From Caldilineaceae bacterium (GTDB lineage: Bacteria > Chloroflexota > Anaerolineae > Caldilineales > Caldilineaceae): 64,000 nucleotides of DNA. The stretch is taken from assembly GCA_026645575.1 (NCBI GenBank), contig JAPKMW010000014.1, positions 62,001 to 126,000 on the forward strand, in the 5' to 3' direction. Of this stretch, positions 1-9,692 are shown piece after piece. Position 1 is the stretch's first letter; each line of letters opens with the position of its first letter. The notes under the pieces are model-generated. The model searched no databases and had not been told where the DNA came from. It saw only the letters and a program-made list of their open reading frames with translations. The position numbers and the translations under genes are program-made.

Positions 1-12
1 CAGCTCGGCCAC

Positions 13-54
13 GATGCGGTGTTGTAGATGCGGTGTTGTAGATGCGGTGTTGTA
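13..54. repeat. 14-bp tandem repeat, three copies
   Basis: The unit GATGCGGTGTTGTA is repeated three times without a gap at 13-26, 27-40 and 41-54, followed by a degenerate GGTGCAGTGTTTGG stretch. It lies in the spacer upstream of ftsH and does not look coding. No function is evident. Confidence 0.85.
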
Positions 55-128
55 TAGGTGCAGTGTTTGGTACGGTGTATTGATAGTGAATCGATCAAAG
101 CAAAGTGTAATTTGATTTTCAAAGGTTG

Positions 129-157
129 TTGACGTGACCGCCACCCTATGATAAACT
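129..157 (+). promoter_or_regulatory. Candidate sigma-70 promoter of ftsH
   Basis: TTGACG (129-134) is followed after 17 bases by TAAACT (152-157). The -35 box matches consensus at 5 of 6 bases and the -10 at 4 of 6. The predicted start is about 100 bases before the ftsH ATG. The rest of 1-265 holds only the tandem repeat. Confidence 0.35.
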
Positions 158-265
158 GAATGATAAACTAGTTGTACATCACCTGTATGGTTACTGTGCA
201 GTAACAGACCTTGTCCCTGTTACTCTATACAGCGATGGGCGATCAGAGAATAAACAGGAATCCAC

Positions 266-2224
<1,959 letters not shown>

Positions 2225-2236
2225 ACAAGCCTGACC

Positions 2237-2297
2237 AGGTGACAAGGTGAAGGGGTGACAGGGAAATCAACCTTGTCATCCCTTCACCTTGTCACCT
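2237..2297 (+). terminator. Long inverted repeat after ftsH
   Basis: Arms of 27 bases at 2237-2263 and 2271-2297 pair with two mismatches around a 7-base loop. The arms contain the word GGTGACAAGGTGA. No clear T-tract follows, so it may be a Rho-independent-like hairpin or a REP-like element. The same word recurs near 46740. Confidence 0.6.
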
Positions 2298-2354
2298 AGT
2301 CACCCTTTCAAAATCAGGTATAACAAGTATCTACACTTAACCAGAGGCCGTGCG

Positions 2355-3158
2355 GTGAAATTTATCCAAACGCCCCCTTCACTTAATGGGAAATACGAGG
2401 CCCCGCCCCAAAAAAGTGGGGCCTCTACTATTCCCGCCCAAAACACAACCTTTCCCGAAGATCCGCCGCAACCATCCCTGCGTACGTTTCTCTACAATGC
2501 AGGCCGCTATCACTGGGGAAGCGCCTCGTTACTGCGCTGGCTCTGCTTTTTGCTGGTTGGCGCTGCCGTAGTTTGGCTTGTGGGCTGGTTGCCGGGCCGG
2601 TGGGTGGTTGCCGGCGGCGCTTTGGCAATGATCGTGGCGCTGTTAGCGCTCTTCCGTTACTGGCGGCAACGCGATTTTGTCTACTTTGTGCCAGGCGTCC
2701 CTCCCGTGATTGCCGGTGAACCCCTCGCGCCCGCCCAAAAAGCGCCGGTGATGGTGACTGGTTTTTTGGGTGTTGAGCAGAAACAGCAACGCTTTACCTG
2801 GCTTCCCGGCTTCTACCGCACCTTCGCCACCCGTGAACATGCCCTGCTCTGCCAGGTGGCGCAACGACGCTGGGGAGTGCTTGGCCAATGGCCGGAAGAG
2901 GAAGTCGGCCTCTGGTATATCTTCTTTACGCCAGCCAACATTATCCAGGTTGAGTGGGGTGAACTCTATTTTGGCGCTGGCGCACGTTCGGCTATTGCCG
3001 TCACCCATCGGCTTACTATCCCCAAGCAACGTCGCTGGCGCAGGGAAGAGGTGCGTTCGGAGACGGTTTATATTGCCTTTACCACGCTCGCTGTCGGCGA
3101 GAGCATTTGGGCTGATCTTCATCACGATTTTCCCCAAAATATCCCCACCCCCTCTTAA
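2355..3158 (+). CDS. Hypothetical two-helix membrane protein
   Basis: Not recognised. The proposed start is GTG at 2355, with AGAGG seven bases upstream; the frame is also open back to an ATG at 2289, but that start lies inside the ftsH hairpin. The 267-residue product has a hydrophilic N-terminus, two closely spaced membrane helices (about residues 60-105, joined by a short WLPGRW turn), then a soluble domain of about 160 residues rich in aromatic residues. A GAGGCCCC/GGGGCCTC hairpin (2397-2425) lies in the 5-prime coding part and might act on translation or mean that the true start is later. The stop is 6 bases before the prenyltransferase gene, suggesting co-transcription. Confidence 0.6.
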   Translation: MKFIQTPPSLNGKYEAPPQKSGASTIPAQNTTFPEDPPQPSLRTFLYNAGRYHWGSASLLRWLCFLLVGAAVVWLVGWLPGRWVVAGGALAMIVALLALFRYWRQRDFVYFVPGVPPVIAGEPLAPAQKAPVMVTGFLGVEQKQQRFTWLPGFYRTFATREHALLCQVAQRRWGVLGQWPEEEVGLWYIFFTPANIIQVEWGELYFGAGARSAIAVTHRLTIPKQRRWRREEVRSETVYIAFTTLAVGESIWADLHHDFPQNIPTPS

Positions 3159-3164
3159 CACCTT

Positions 3165-4004
3165 ATGCTTGTTGGCCTTCTACGCCTGCTGCGGTTGAGC
3201 AATTCATTACCGGCCAGTCTACTCGTTTTGATTGGCGCTCGGTTGGCGGATGCGTCTCTTCTCAACCCGCGGCTTTGGCTGGCTGTCGGCGCCATGTGGG
3301 CCATTACAGCATTTGGCTATGTCAGTAATGATTTGAGCGACCAGTTGGAGGACAGGATCAATAAGCCGGATCGTCCCCTCCCGACTGGTGTGATTACGAG
3401 TCGACAGGCGCGCATCGTTGCTGTCGTGCTATTTACCTTGGCCCTGTTCTTTAGCAGCCAATTAGGTTTTGCGCCCTTCCTGGTCGCGTTGCTTGTGCTT
3501 GGGTTGTTAGCGCTCTATAACCAACACCTCAAAGGTGCAGCCGGTGTGGGCAATCTGCTGATTGCCGGACTGGCCGCTAGTGCGCTCTTACCGGGGGTGA
3601 TTGCTGTCTATGGTTGGCATTGGCTGCGTCTACTAAACTTACTGCCGGCGGTGCTGGGGTTATTCTTCTTCATCCTGGCGCGCGAAGCGCTGAAAACGTT
3701 AGAGGATATAGCCGGTGATCTGGCTGTCGGCAAGCGCACCTTTGCCTTGACTTGGGGGAGCCAAGAGACGCTTTACAGTATCGGCGGCTTGACGATTCTG
3801 CTCTTTGGGACGGTAATCGTACTTTTTCCCTGGTGGCGCTACTCATGGCTCACCACAACACTGATGCTCTTCGGCGTTGTGTTGCCGCTGGCGTGGAGTG
3901 TCTACACGCTTGTACCATCTCTCTCTCTGCGGCAAATACGCCAACGTCTGGCGCTACTCAAAGGCGCCTACTTTGTAGGGTTGGTTGCTCTCTGGCTGGC
4001 TTAA
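3165..4004 (+). CDS. UbiA-family prenyltransferase
   Basis: Integral membrane enzyme of the UbiA superfamily, which transfers a polyprenyl group from a polyprenyl diphosphate to an aromatic or glycerol-phosphate acceptor. The 279-residue product has about eight hydrophobic helices. The first Asp-rich motif is NDLSDQLEDRINKPDRPLP (from N55), and the second is seen as EDIAGDLAVGKRT. Both are the magnesium-diphosphate binding sites of the family. NKPDRPLP is typical of the branch that includes geranylgeranylglycerol-phosphate synthases and chlorophyll/homogentisate prenyltransferases, so the acceptor cannot be fixed from sequence. It probably shares a transcript with the preceding membrane protein. 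Confidence 0.88.
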   Translation: MLVGLLRLLRLSNSLPASLLVLIGARLADASLLNPRLWLAVGAMWAITAFGYVSNDLSDQLEDRINKPDRPLPTGVITSRQARIVAVVLFTLALFFSSQLGFAPFLVALLVLGLLALYNQHLKGAAGVGNLLIAGLAASALLPGVIAVYGWHWLRLLNLLPAVLGLFFFILAREALKTLEDIAGDLAVGKRTFALTWGSQETLYSIGGLTILLFGTVIVLFPWWRYSWLTTTLMLFGVVLPLAWSVYTLVPSLSLRQIRQRLALLKGAYFVGLVALWLA

Positions 4005-4547
4005 GGGCATTCGTGACAAATTAAGGATTTTCCAAGCTTGTCAACTGTGGGGAACGCAAAGTAGAGGGTTTGTCTGAGTGAATCGCTTTAACGCGGTTGA
4101 GGCGTTTGACATTGCGCGATAAGGGAGAGAGCGGGTGTGTCACCTCACCCACAGTTACACCTTGCGCGTCTGTGAATGGTGCACTGGCTACGTACCAATC
4201 GTTTGCGACAAGTCCCATTACTGACGCGCCTTAAAGTAGTACCAATAATCGATTAAAGGCCGTACCAGCCATTGAAGGCGCGCTGTCCAACAACGGGTTG
4301 CCGCGGACGCCGCTTCGCGTCGATCGAGATCGGGGCAATTTTGAAAGCGAGCATTGGCTCGACTGCCTTCCCGATCTAGTGGTGCGGCGCCGCTGAACCC
4401 TAGCCGTTTGGGCGGTGCCGCCATGTCACGGGGTAAACAAACAATGGTGCAGCAATTGAGGGGTTGTTCGCTACACTCTGGTTGCTGAAATCCTCAAAAG
4501 TCGTTATACTTCGGTAAGTGAAACGGTATGAAAAAGGCGTTAAGCTA
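4005..4547. other. Gene-poor, probably decayed region
   Basis: No recognisable gene. On the minus strand two short open frames (4218-4424 and 4021-4218) overlap stop-to-start as TAATG, the arrangement used by real coupled genes in this window. Their products (68 and 65 residues) match nothing I know, and the upstream frame has an odd Arg/Ala-rich start. They may be remnants of a deleted operon or chance frames. No tRNA or clear repeat seen. Confidence 0.4.
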
Positions 4548-4745
4548 ATGTCACTGACCGAGTTATATCCGAATGTCAAAGATCTGACGCGTGCAGACAA
4601 ACTGCGGCTGATCCAGTTTCTCGTCTTTGCGTTAGCACAATGAGGAAGTAATTTCTCTACTCACTGCAGGTGAAGAGTATCCCGTTTGGACACCGCTCTA
4701 TGCTTTTGGTGTGGCGGACACCTTTTTGGGGGCTTTCTTCCTCTA
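4548..4745 (+). pseudogene. Frameshifted small gene (RADKLRLIQF-type, about 70 residues)
   Basis: The frame starting at ATG 4548 reads MSLTELYPNVKDLTRADKLR, LIQFLVFALAQ and then stops at 4641. The next frame, entered at 4642, reads EEVISLLTAGEEYPVWTPLY and AFGVADTFLGAF. Joined, they resemble a common small bacterial protein of about 70 residues with the layout LTELxPxxxxLxRADKLRLIQFLA, then EYPIWSPYDAxEAA. The break needs a single-base shift at the internal stop, so the gene is a pseudogene. The C-terminal part is also diverged. The intact family is often seen next to a second small gene and is suspected to be antitoxin-like, but no partner is present here. Confidence 0.6.
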
Positions 4746-4821
4746 CATAGACGCCAGAGCAGTGGCGCGCAAAGGCGATGCGTTTTGCGATTTGATTCCG
4801 ACTCTGTTCATTCCGTTTCAT
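4657..4821 (-). CDS. Possible 54-residue ORF with good expression signals
   Basis: The product starts MKRNEQSRNQIAKRIAFARH and matches nothing I recognise. It is listed because the ATG (4821) has a GGAGG ribosome site at an 8-base spacing and a TTGACA-17-TGTTAT promoter upstream. It runs antisense to the frameshifted gene at 4548-4745, so it may be the surviving 5-prime end of a gene whose body was lost in a rearrangement. Its C-terminal half has no clear character. Confidence 0.25.
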   Translation of the reverse strand: MKRNEQSRNQIAKRIAFARHCSGVYVEEESPQKGVRHTKSIERCPNGILFTCSE

Positions 4822-4847
4822 ATTGTTATCCTCCACAGATAACAATA
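4821..4847. promoter_or_regulatory. Perfect 10-bp inverted repeat, operator-like
   Basis: TATTGTTATC (4821-4830) and GATAACAATA (4838-4847) are perfect complements around a 7-base centre that contains the ribosome site of the minus-strand ORF. It sits 50 bases before the 2-hydroxyacid dehydrogenase. The size and AT content suit a repressor operator, though a hairpin is also possible. Confidence 0.45.
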
Positions 4848-4867
4848 CTCAACTTGTCAAATGTCAA
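4839..4867 (-). promoter_or_regulatory. Candidate promoter, minus strand
   Basis: Read on the minus strand, TTGACA (4862-4867) is followed after 17 bases by TGTTAT (4839-4844). A second TTGACA is seen at 4855-4860. The -10 box overlaps one arm of the inverted repeat at 4821-4847. Confidence 0.35.
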
Positions 4868-4898
4868 CAGAACCTAGAAAAGGAAGATTGACGCGCTT

Positions 4899-5963
4899 AT
4901 GACTCAGTCACGCCCGCAATTGCTGATTGCCTGTAATGAACAGGTTCGGAATCGTTACCTTCCGCCGGCAGCGCTCCAACGATTGGAGACTTTTGCTGAT
5001 TGGCAGTGGTTTCCCTGTGAAGGCGGCGGCATTTATGACACCAACGCCAACCCGGAAGCAGCCGCACAACTGGCGGCCCGGCTCCATGATATTGACGGCC
5101 TCGTCGTCTGTCACGGTGCGCCGACGATTACTGCCGAGGTATTAGCCGATGCGCCGAAGCTGCGCATCATCGGTGAATTGGAAGGCGACCGCTTTGCCAG
5201 CCGGCTGGATCTCGATGCCATCTGGGCGCGGGGGATTCGCACGGTGGACACCACCAACGGTTCTTCTTACCCCGTAGCCGAGTGGGCGCTGGGGTTGATT
5301 CTAGTGGCGACGCGTAACGCCGGCGCCCAATTCCGCCGCCTGATCGCCGGTGAAGATGGCTGGCACCGAGGCGATCTGGAAATTGCGCCGGGGCTGTTAA
5401 CCGGCAAACGGGTCGGCTTGATCGGCGGCGGCCACATGGGGCGACGCCTTATCAAGTTTCTACGCCCCTTCGAGGTGGAGATCTGGGTGCATGACCCCTA
5501 TCTGCCGCGCGAACTGGCCGAAGCCGTCGGCTTTGTGCAGACCTCGCTCGACAATGTCATGAGTCAGTGCGATGTGATTGTCTGCCTGGCCCCCCTCACG
5601 CCACGTACACGTGGCATGATCGGCGCCCGTGAATTGGGCATGATTCGGCCCCGATCCGTGTTGGTGAGCGTTTCACGCGGCCCAATTATCGATTCCGCTG
5701 CGTTGGTGGCGCGCGCCAAACAGGGGGACATCTTTGTCGGGTTGGATGTCTTTGACCCCGAACCAATCCCCGCCGGCCATGAAATCACCCAATTACCCAA
5801 TGTCTTTCTCAGCCCGCACATCGGCTGGTACTCGGGTGATCCATACCCCCATTTCTTTGCGTTAATGGTAGATGAGCTTGATCGCTTCTTTCATGGTCAC
5901 GAAACCTGGTTTGACCTGACGCCCCGCTCGGCCGCCAATCGACTCGGCAGCACCCCAGCATAA
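4899..5963 (+). CDS. D-isomer-specific 2-hydroxyacid dehydrogenase
   Basis: NAD(P)-dependent oxidoreductase of the D-2-hydroxyacid dehydrogenase family, interconverting a 2-keto acid and a D-2-hydroxy acid in the cytoplasm. The 354-residue product shows the dinucleotide motif GGGHMG from G176, the catalytic Arg in SVSRG (R260), the Glu in VFDPEP (E288) and the His in SPHIGW (H307), all correctly spaced. The N-terminal 100 residues form the divergent substrate-binding flavodoxin-like part. It stands alone, 112 bases ahead of a histidine kinase gene. The substrate is unknown; given the sugar-acid genes around it, a glyoxylate/hydroxypyruvate or sugar-acid role is plausible. Confidence 0.9.
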   Translation: MTQSRPQLLIACNEQVRNRYLPPAALQRLETFADWQWFPCEGGGIYDTNANPEAAAQLAARLHDIDGLVVCHGAPTITAEVLADAPKLRIIGELEGDRFASRLDLDAIWARGIRTVDTTNGSSYPVAEWALGLILVATRNAGAQFRRLIAGEDGWHRGDLEIAPGLLTGKRVGLIGGGHMGRRLIKFLRPFEVEIWVHDPYLPRELAEAVGFVQTSLDNVMSQCDVIVCLAPLTPRTRGMIGARELGMIRPRSVLVSVSRGPIIDSAALVARAKQGDIFVGLDVFDPEPIPAGHEITQLPNVFLSPHIGWYSGDPYPHFFALMVDELDRFFHGHETWFDLTPRSAANRLGSTPA

Positions 5964-6029
5964 GGGTCAAGCACGGTAAAACTACAAGGCGCAGGACTCC
6001 CCTAGGCAGATTTTGGACTACGCTACCAC

Positions 6030-6058
6030 TTGACTGTGGACAACTAATTTTCTAACCT
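6030..6058 (+). promoter_or_regulatory. Weak candidate promoter of the hybrid kinase
   Basis: TTGACT (6030-6035), 17 bases, TAACCT (6053-6058). The -35 box is good and the -10 is poor. The position just ahead of the ATG at 6077 is suitable. Confidence 0.25.
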
Positions 6059-6076
6059 TTCAGCACAGGTTGTTGG

Positions 6077-8386
6077 ATGACACCGCAGATTGAAGCATTA
6101 GAAAGCACATTACAAAGCGCGACGATGCCGGCGCAGCGGATCGCCATTATGCATGAATTGATCTGGGCGCTTGGATATGTGAACTTGCCGCGCGCCACCC
6201 TGCTCTTTGACCAGGTCGAGCAATTACTGGCCAAGGCCGGCGATATTCACGAGCGACTGCTGTGGGCGGATCATCAGATGACCCAAGCATTTTTACACTA
6301 TCATCAGGGGCGTTATGAGGATGCGTTGCAACTTGCGCAAACTGTGATGCGACTGGATGGGGTGGGAAAGGAGAGTCTGCTTCGTTGTAAAGCATTAGAA
6401 GTAGCGTCGATCTGTTTGGTGCGCCTGGGCAATCCGTCGCAAGCACTGGCGCACCTGGTAGAAGCTCTTCCGATTGCGAAACAGATCGGTGATATAGCGC
6501 ATGAATCAACCCTCTATAACCTCTTTGCCATCCTCTATGTAAATCTGGGCGACCATGCCAAAGGGGCGCATTATTTTGAGAAAAGTTTAGCGCTCGCACG
6601 CAAAACCGGGGACGTGTACAGCGAAACCAGGGCATTAAGTAATCTATGTATGAGCTATAAAGATTTGGGCCGCTACGCCGAATCGTTGACTGTGGGCTGC
6701 ACCAGCGTGGCGCTTGCCCGTCAGTATGGTCTACGCACCGCAGAGATGTGGGGACTGAATAATTTAGCGAATACCTATACCGCGCTTGGCGATCTAGAAC
6801 ATGCCTTTGACTACTTTAAACAAGCGGCGCAACTGGCAACCGCGATTGGCAACAACTTTGATCAAGCATCAACGTTGCTGAGTATGGCGCGTGCGTTCTA
6901 TCAGGAGCAAAAACAGGATCTGGCTCAATCATATGCGCAGTTGGTCTTAGAGATTGCCCAAAGCAGCAAACAGCAAGGCTTTCAATTTGAAGCGCATGAA
7001 CTGTTGGCCGCCAGTTACAAAGCCGAGGGCAACTACAAGCAAGCGCTGACCCACTATGAAGAATTTCACCGTCTGAAAGAGGCGATCTTCAACAAAGAGG
7101 CCGAGGAGATGCGCAACCAACTGGAAGTGGCTTATCAGACGGAAGCCGCTCAACGGGAGGTGGAGATCTATCAACTGCGTTATGTCGAATTGCAACATGA
7201 GATTGCCGAACGGGAACACACGCAAAAAGCGCTCGTACAGGCGCAAAAGCTGGAAAGTCTGGGGATTCTGGCTGGTGGCGTGGCGCATGACTTTAACAAC
7301 CTGTTGGTGGCAATATTAGGACAGACCGAATTAGCGCTACGTAAACTCCCCCTAGACCATCCGTCGCGCAAAAACCTGATCAAAGTGAATGAGGCGGCAG
7401 AACGCGCCGCCACGCTTTCTTTGAAAATGTTGGCTTACTCCGGCAGGGGGCGCTTTGAGCTTGTCCGTTGCCGCCTGAGTGAGCTATTAACCGCCAACTA
7501 TCAACTTTGGGTCAGCGCCATTGGCAGCCACTGTCACCTCTGCTTTGATGTGGCGTCTGGTGATCCGTTGATCGAAATTGACAAAGGGCAGATCGAGCAA
7601 CTCCTCACCAATCTCATCATGAATGCCGCGGAAGCCGAAGCGCAATCGATTAGCATACACACCGCTTGTTATGTCATCGCTGATACCCCCGATGCTGCCA
7701 ATGTCCAATTCTGGCAATATACCGCCCAACCGCTGTCCCCTGGTCCTTATCTGCTCATCACCATCACCGATGATGGTAGCGGTATTGCGCCGGAGGCGCT
7801 GGAACGGATCTTTGATCCCTTTTTTACTACCAAATTTACGGGACGCGGTCTCGGTCTGGCGGCCAGTTTGGGCATTGTGCGTGGTCATCAAGGGGGTATT
7901 CGTGTGCAAAGCATGGTGGGGGTCGGCACGACCTTTCAGGTGCTGTTACCACGCCTGACCGAACAAATTGCACTATCCCCATCGCTGCTTGATGACGCTC
8001 CAATCGGGGAGACAATCACTTTGGACAAACCCCGCATCGTCTTAGTGATCGATGATCAGCCGGAGATTCGCGAAACTGTGGCCGAAACCCTAGCTGCGCA
8101 TGAAATTAAGGTTATTCCCTTTGCTGATGGGCTGGCTGGTGTCAATTATTATGCGGATCATGCCGATGACATCGATCTGATCTTGCTTGATCTGACCATG
8201 CCGGGCATGAATGGTCTCCAAACGTGGCAACAACTGCGCGCCATCAACCCCAATGTCAAAGTCGTACTCTCATCCGGTTTCAACACCACCGATGTATTAG
8301 AGCGGGTGGCGGAACCGATTTCTGTTCTACAAAAACCCTACTCCCCTGAGGTGTTACTCAAAATACTCCGGCAACAACTCAACTAG
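6077..8386 (+). CDS. TPR-containing hybrid sensor histidine kinase
   Basis: Cytoplasmic two-component protein. Residues about 20-345 form tetratricopeptide repeats (motifs such as LFAILYVNLGDHAKGAHYFE and LNNLANTYTALGDLEHAFDY), followed by a coiled coil (about 350-390). The dimerisation helix carries the phospho-accepting His in GGVAHDFNNLL (H404). The ATP-binding domain shows the N box LTNLIMNAAEA, G1 box DDGSGI and F/G2 boxes FDPFFTTKFTGRGLGL. A C-terminal receiver domain has acidic DDQ at its start and the phospho-acceptor in LLDLTMPGMNG (D705). There is no membrane segment, so the TPR part probably senses a protein partner. No output domain is fused and no separate regulator lies next to it. 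Confidence 0.93.
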   Translation: MTPQIEALESTLQSATMPAQRIAIMHELIWALGYVNLPRATLLFDQVEQLLAKAGDIHERLLWADHQMTQAFLHYHQGRYEDALQLAQTVMRLDGVGKESLLRCKALEVASICLVRLGNPSQALAHLVEALPIAKQIGDIAHESTLYNLFAILYVNLGDHAKGAHYFEKSLALARKTGDVYSETRALSNLCMSYKDLGRYAESLTVGCTSVALARQYGLRTAEMWGLNNLANTYTALGDLEHAFDYFKQAAQLATAIGNNFDQASTLLSMARAFYQEQKQDLAQSYAQLVLEIAQSSKQQGFQFEAHELLAASYKAEGNYKQALTHYEEFHRLKEAIFNKEAEEMRNQLEVAYQTEAAQREVEIYQLRYVELQHEIAEREHTQKALVQAQKLESLGILAGGVAHDFNNLLVAILGQTELALRKLPLDHPSRKNLIKVNEAAERAATLSLKMLAYSGRGRFELVRCRLSELLTANYQLWVSAIGSHCHLCFDVASGDPLIEIDKGQIEQLLTNLIMNAAEAEAQSISIHTACYVIADTPDAANVQFWQYTAQPLSPGPYLLITITDDGSGIAPEALERIFDPFFTTKFTGRGLGLAASLGIVRGHQGGIRVQSMVGVGTTFQVLLPRLTEQIALSPSLLDDAPIGETITLDKPRIVLVIDDQPEIRETVAETLAAHEIKVIPFADGLAGVNYYADHADDIDLILLDLTMPGMNGLQTWQQLRAINPNVKVVLSSGFNTTDVLERVAEPISVLQKPYSPEVLLKILRQQLN

Positions 8387-8408
8387 AAGTGAGACGAGGA
8401 TAGAACCC

Positions 8409-9626
8409 ATGACCAAAATTACTGCAATTGAAACCATTCGCACGCGCGTCAACGGCACCTGGCTCTTTGTCAAAGTGCTGACCGACCAGCCCGGCCTCTA
8501 TGGCATCGGCTCGGCCAGCGACCACTATCGCGCCAAGACCGTGCAGACCGCCATTGAAACCATCGCCCCCATGCTCATTGGGCGCGACGCCAGCCAAATC
8601 GAAGACATCTGGCAATCGATCTATACCAGCGGTTACTGGCGCAATGACTCGATCATCAACACCGTGCAAGCGGGCATTGACATGGCGCTTTGGGACATCA
8701 AAGGCAAAGAGGCCAAGATGCCGGTCTATCAACTGCTGGGCGGCGCCACGCGCAGCGCCGTCATGTGCTATGCCCACGCCGCCGGTGATACCTTGCCGGA
8801 GCTGGTTGATGATGTGCGCCGCTATGTTGAAGAGGGTTACCAGGTGATCCGTTGCCAGATGGGGCCGTATGGCGGCGGCGGCTTTCTGGATGGGCAAAAT
8901 GCCCGTCTTGCCAAGAACAATCTCTGGGGCCAAACTCGCGCCTTTGACGACGAATCCTATCTGGAAAATATTCCCAAGATGTTCGAGCATCTGCGTAACG
9001 AACTGGGCTTTGGTCCCAAGCTGACCCACGATGTGCATGAACACCTCCACCCGACCAACGCCGTCATCCTGGCGAAATTGCTCGAACCCTATCGCCTCTT
9101 CTTCCTGGAAGATCTGCTCTCGCCCGAACAGGTGCATTGGTATCGCCTGGTGCGTCAGCAATGCACAACGCCCCAGGCCATGGGTGAACTCTTTATCAAT
9201 CCCCATGAATGGGTGCCGCTGATCACCGAGCGGTTGATCGACTATGTGCGTGTGCGCGTCTCCAAAGGCGGCGGCATCACCAACTGTCGCAAGATCGCCC
9301 ATCTTTGTGAATGGTTCGGCGTGCGCACCGCCTGGCAGGAAGGCGGCGACAACGACCCGGTCAACCAGATGGCGGCGGTGCATGTCGATCTCAGCATCTC
9401 CAGCTTTGGCGTGCAAGAAGAAAATCACTTCCGCCCCGAAGAGTATGATCTCTTCCCCGGTCACGCCCTGTTGGAAGGCGGTTATCTCTATGCCAACGAC
9501 ACCCCTGGCTTGGGCCTGGACATTGATGAAGCCAAAGCCAAAGCGCTGCTCGATCCGGCACGCGCCGCCAAATCCTTCTACATGGCCGAAGATCGCCGCA
9601 CTGATGGCTCTATCGTAAGACCATAA
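8409..9626 (+). CDS. Enolase-superfamily sugar-acid dehydratase, ManD/RspA family
   Basis: The 405-residue protein matches the mannonate dehydratase (ManD/RspA) family in length and layout. Metal ligands are seen as D208 in HDVHEHL, E234 in FLEDLL and E260 in MGELF, and the His of HDVH is H210; the spacing is the same as in known ManD enzymes. The family removes water from D-mannonate or D-gluconate to give 2-keto-3-deoxygluconate. Oddly, the barrel-end motif usually read HGPxD is here QEGGDNDP, so the family His is replaced by Glu; this fits the low-activity or RspA-like branch and makes the substrate uncertain. It follows the kinase gene by 22 bases and ends in a hairpin. Confidence 0.85.
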   Translation: MTKITAIETIRTRVNGTWLFVKVLTDQPGLYGIGSASDHYRAKTVQTAIETIAPMLIGRDASQIEDIWQSIYTSGYWRNDSIINTVQAGIDMALWDIKGKEAKMPVYQLLGGATRSAVMCYAHAAGDTLPELVDDVRRYVEEGYQVIRCQMGPYGGGGFLDGQNARLAKNNLWGQTRAFDDESYLENIPKMFEHLRNELGFGPKLTHDVHEHLHPTNAVILAKLLEPYRLFFLEDLLSPEQVHWYRLVRQQCTTPQAMGELFINPHEWVPLITERLIDYVRVRVSKGGGITNCRKIAHLCEWFGVRTAWQEGGDNDPVNQMAAVHVDLSISSFGVQEENHFRPEEYDLFPGHALLEGGYLYANDTPGLGLDIDEAKAKALLDPARAAKSFYMAEDRRTDGSIVRP

Positions 9627-9638
9627 GCGCTTTTCTTG

Positions 9639-9679
9639 CGTGATGCGTGACCTGAGCCTGTCGAAGGTCACGCATCACG
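9639..9679 (+). terminator. Hairpin after the ManD-family gene
   Basis: CGTGATGCGTGACCT (9639-9653) pairs perfectly with AGGTCACGCATCACG (9665-9679), followed by TTTGG. This is a stable 15-bp stem between two genes on the same strand. Confidence 0.65.
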
Positions 9680-9692
9680 TTTGGAGAAATCC

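Noticed and set aside
4821..4847. lac-operator-like GATAACAATA
   Set aside because: Similarity to the E. coli lac operator is limited to one arm and no LacI gene is near; kept only as a generic inverted repeat.
8379..9671. 430-residue antisense frame over the ManD-family gene
   Set aside because: Exact shadow of a well-supported gene with GC-rich third positions; no recognisable domain.
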